Assembly (NCBI GenBank): GCA_009760855.2
Contig: WPIO01000019.1
Location: 5,553,501-5,617,500 of the forward strand
Direction: 5' to 3'
DNA length: 64,000 bases
Origin: Cristatella mucedo
Taxonomy: Eukaryota; Bryozoa; Phylactolaemata; Cristatellidae
Below are positions 60,981-64,000 of this stretch, one piece after another. A program made the position numbers and the translations under genes. The notes under the pieces are model-generated. The model was not told the origin of the DNA. It searched no databases and saw only the letters and a program-made list of their open reading frames with translations. How positions within the stretch are numbered: the stretch's first letter is position 1; each line of letters begins with the position of its first letter.

Positions 60981-61137
60981 CTTATATTCACGATATTGAG
61001 ACTTCATGTGCACCCGGTCTTCCTTCTGGACCGCTCGGCCATGCTCGTTTGTGAAATTGTCTTCGAATGTACGTAGAACTTGATGCAACTTTCTCTTCTC
61101 GGCCAGCGTTTTACTTTGCTCCTTTAACAGCTCTTGG
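60981..61137 (-). CDS. fam13: FAM13-family protein, penultimate coding exon
   Basis: The exon lies between a TTTATTTTAG acceptor and an AAG|GTAGGG donor. It takes 1 base and leaves 0. It encodes a charged helix (QELLKEQSKTLAEKRKLHQV) followed by FEDNF, then GRAVQKEDR, then YREYK. In vertebrate FAM13A/B the conserved C-terminal region has the same order: a basic coiled helix, FEDNFF..NGR.VQKEDR and Y.EYK. The match covers most of the 52 residues and was made from memory of the family, not by a search. FAM13 proteins carry a RhoGAP domain in some isoforms; that N-terminal part is not in the window and should lie beyond 64 kb. The next exon (60144) continues the same motif in the correct phase. 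A frame-shifted open frame continues past the donor but has no family similarity. Confidence 0.82.
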
Positions 61138-61689
61138 CTAAATAAAATAGGAAAGCACATGCACAGTATTATGCAAAATATAAGCATCGAGAGAAAGCAG
61201 AGAGACAGACAACAGCTGCTGCTAAGCAAGCATGATATGCACTGCCTTGGCATGCCACTGGCAGCACGACGAGATCACGTGTCTAATGCAAATTTACAAA
61301 AGTTCTGCGACGGTACAAAGTAGCCTTTGTAGAAAAACGCTTAGACCCTTTTCCATGGCCATAGCTAGGATTCTGCAATCTTCTCCAAGGCGGCTGAACC
61401 ATGTCTTTGCCCAGGTTGAGTGACGGTGAACACTGGGCGACCAGCCCTTTGAGGCTCGGTAGGGAGGGGAGGGGGAGGAGCGGCGAGGGGGGTAGGGCTG
61501 AAGCACCGAAGCAGCCCTTCCTAATGTTTATGCCACGAACTGTAGCACAGGAGCAGCCTGAGAGATGCAGCCAGCAGCAAGCAGGTGTGCCAATTTAAAG
61601 CAACTTCGGCAGATGCAATTCAAGGGTCAAACGACAGCAGAAAGCACAGTGTTTCCTTTAAGAGTGGCTTACACCCAAGCTCACTCCCT

Positions 61690-63317
61690 CACACTCTACT
61701 CTTCCAATTCAACTTCCGCGCAGTCTCCCTTCTACCGTTCCTATTAAAGACACTGGAATGAGTCGTGGCAGACCAGTTGGACTCATATATTGAAACTTCA
61801 ATCATAGCTAGTAACTTCCAGTCTGGTTTTAGAGCTTATCACTCTACAAAGTCAGCATTGCTTTAGGTGCATAACAAACTTCTTAGGATGCAGACTTAGA
61901 AAGAGTCTCTTTGCTTGATTTGCTCGATCTTTCGGCAGCTTTTGATACTATCGATCACCAAGTTCTTCTCGAGCGCCTCTCATCTCACCTGGGCATCACT
62001 GGTACTGCACTGCAATGGTTCAGGTTTTACCTCAGTGGGAGACTCCAGAGTATTGATGTGAATGGACAAAGATCATCCGAGGAACCACTGAAATGGGATA
62101 TGGGGTATGGGGTACCACAGGGCCCCCGTGCTTGGTGCAGTTCTTTTCACGGTTTATATTCTTTCTCTTGCTGATGTGATTGTTAGGCACGACCTAGACT
62201 TTCACTTCTATGCAGATGACACTCAATTGTACCATTGCTTTGATTTCTCCCAGCCTTCCAGCACATTAAATTCTCTCAACTGCCTTGCTGCATGTTTTGA
62301 TGACATCTGCACATAGATGGCAGCAAACTTTCTTCGAGTGAATGACGACACAACCAACTTACTAGTTATGAGCAAACCAAAGTGTGATTCAGAAATTGGA
62401 AAGGTTGATGCTCGCTCAAAATCGGCTGCCAGTATATCTTCTGTCGAGTCTGCACGAAATCTAGGTGTTCCATTCCAAAGGGACCTTTCATTAAACGACC
62501 ACATCAGCTTCACAGTCAAGTCTGCCTCCAGCTGCATAACACTGTTTAAATTCGGGCTTGCTTAAACAGAGATACTACATCTAAATTAGTCCATGCATTT
62601 GTGACGTATCATTTCGACTTCTGTAACTCACTGCTTGCTGGTCTACCGGCGTGTGCAATCAGGCGCTTACAGTTGGTGAAAAACTCTGCAGCTGGGCTTG
62701 TCTGTCGTGATCATCGCAGTTGCCACATCACACCACATCTCGCCGACCTGCACCGATTTCAAGGTTTGGCCACTCACTTTTAGGTCTCTTCATCATTTGG
62801 CTCCACAATACCTATCAGATCTACTCCCCCACCAGGCTAAGCATCGTACCACCCACTTTTCAGAATGTAACTGTTTACCTATACCTCTTACAAACCTCAA
62901 ATCCGTTGGAGACCGTGCCTTTAGTTCGTTTATTAGTTAGTTCGTTTTAGTTCGTTCGTTTTAGTTTGCTCCCAAAGCCTGGAGCTCAACCCTGACTGGT
63001 GTCACGACATCGCTTGACTTGTCAACATTTAAAAAGAAGCTAGAAGCAAATCTAGTCATCACAGCATTTAGTGGGTCTAAGACTCTATGTAATTCCTCCT
63101 TTGTGTGCTTATGCGTGCTAACACTATGCATACTGCCACTAACCATATTTGCATGCTGACCCTGTACATGTCACCTCTAACCACGTTATGCTTTTTGTTA
63201 TTGAGCATGCTACCACTAACCATTCGATTGTGCTTCCTTGGTAGCATATGTAAAGTGCCTAGCAAGAGATTAGGATCTCTGAGGGTGCTATACAAATGTC
63301 TTATTATTATTATTATT
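61690..63317 (+). mobile_element. L2/CR1-like LINE, 5'-truncated, broken RT ORF
   Basis: The translation shows the non-LTR reverse-transcriptase order: DQLDSYIETSIIASNFQSGF, LLDLSAAFDTIDHQVLLERL, GVPQG, then FYADDTQLY with the catalytic Asp pair near 62215, and the C-terminal LVHAFVT, FCNSLLAGLPACAIRRLQL and HFSECNCLPIP blocks. It ends in the family tail (GTAAAGTGCCTAGCAAGAG) and (TTA)n. Breaks: TGA and TAG near 61757 and 61866, a frameshift just after GVPQG at about 62121, and TAG near 62315. It is inactive. It lies on the plus strand, antisense to FAM13. Confidence 0.85.
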
Positions 63318-63639
63318 GACCTCGACAGGAAGCATAGGTACTCATTCTGCCTGCCCTGCTTCTCGGTCCATTTGCATATCTCCCATTCCTATCTACATAA
63401 CTTCTGCCATTCTCTCCACGCCCTACCAATCTCCAGAAGCAGATCATCCACTAGCAAAAGCTCGGCTAAGTAGGCACATCAAGTAAAACTTACTAGCAGC
63501 TAAAGATCACAGCCAGTCCATCCAACGAGCTCAACCAAAAACGGATGCAACCCCGAAGTTCAGAGTTTTTTTTCTACTCTACAGCTACAGTAGAACTGTG
63601 CACGAAACGGTGTAAAACTCAGATGATATACACTTGATG

Positions 63640-64000
63640 AAATCACCTGCCGCACACTGTCAGTCTGGCTGTACCCAACAGGCAACTTGCCTGGAGCAAC
63701 GATTGCAAAGATTAGGAGCTGTCTTCCACAGTGGCTTGTAAAAAAATTAACTAGCTCCTTAGTTCGGTATCGGCTTGATTATTGTAATTCCCTTTTGGCT
63801 GGGCTACAAAGAAAGCAACTAGGCCATTGCAGCTGACTATGAATATGGCTGCAAGGCTAGTCTTCAAGTCCCAGAGGTTTGAGCACGTGTCTCCTTTGCT
63901 AAAAGAGCTAGGATGGATGCCGGTTGATCAACGGATACGGAGCAAAGTTCTTATGCTGACCCACAAGGCCCGCCATGGCTTGGCTCCTTCGTACCTAGCT
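63640..64000 (+). mobile_element. Second LINE lineage (L2/CR1-like RT C-terminus), cut by window end
   Basis: The frame reads VRYRLDYCNSLLAGLQRKQL, then AARLVFKSQRFEHVSPLLKE, LGWMPVDQRIRSKVLMLTHK and ARHGLAPSYLA. This is the thumb/C-terminal block typical of L2 and CR1 reverse transcriptases (YCNSLL..LP, ARLV, HI.P.L..LHWLP, KI..L..K.L....P.YL). It differs in sequence from the main family in this window (which reads FCNSLLAG.PACAIRRLQLV), so it is a separate lineage. The element continues beyond the window. Confidence 0.75.

Overview
This is animal (metazoan) nuclear DNA, most likely from an invertebrate. No bacterial-style gene organisation is present. Coding sequence occurs as short exons with GT..AG splice signals, separated by long introns full of LINE and tRNA-derived SINE copies, (GA/CT)n and (GT/CA)n microsatellites and decayed mobile-element genes. 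The exact lineage cannot be fixed from the sequence. All exon calls below come from reading splice sites and codon phase by eye. Coordinates are on the + strand, and minus-strand exons read from high to low coordinate. In the exon entries, 'takes n' means the exon supplies the last n bases of a codon split by the upstream intron, and 'leaves n' means it ends n bases into a codon.

Right end (about 60-64 kb). Two minus-strand exons encode the conserved C-terminus and stop codon of a FAM13-family protein. They are flanked by a long L2/CR1-like LINE copy (about 61.69-63.32 kb) and the start of a second LINE lineage at the window edge.

51-60 kb holds LINE copies, one SINE, unrecognised open reading frames at 55-56 kb and one isolated minus-strand exon candidate at 59.5 kb. 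48.1-50.6 kb is a GC- and CpG-rich island, a plausible promoter or first-exon region.

43-1 kb carries what looks like one large (>35 kb), or possibly several, minus-strand multi-exon genes. More than 20 exon candidates are listed. Several runs are consistent in phase across consecutive introns: 42.8 to 37.1 kb, 34.5 to 33.7 kb, 33.0 to 31.6 kb, and 23.7, 19.6, 9.8, 8.6, 8.2, 7.9 and 7.5 kb. The inferred protein is mostly helical with Pro/Ser/Ala-rich linkers. I do not recognise the family.

Inside the introns are a broken multicopy protein gene (25.1-26.3 kb), about 17 LINE pieces mostly antisense to the gene, at least nine SINEs of two families, a hAT-like MITE, a second hAT end, an 11-bp minisatellite of about 32 copies, and microsatellites of up to about 600 bp. 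Both the LINE and one SINE family end in the same roughly 65-bp tail followed by (ATT)n, so they look like an L2-type LINE and its dependent SINE. Some (CT)n arrays appear to have grown inside that tail.
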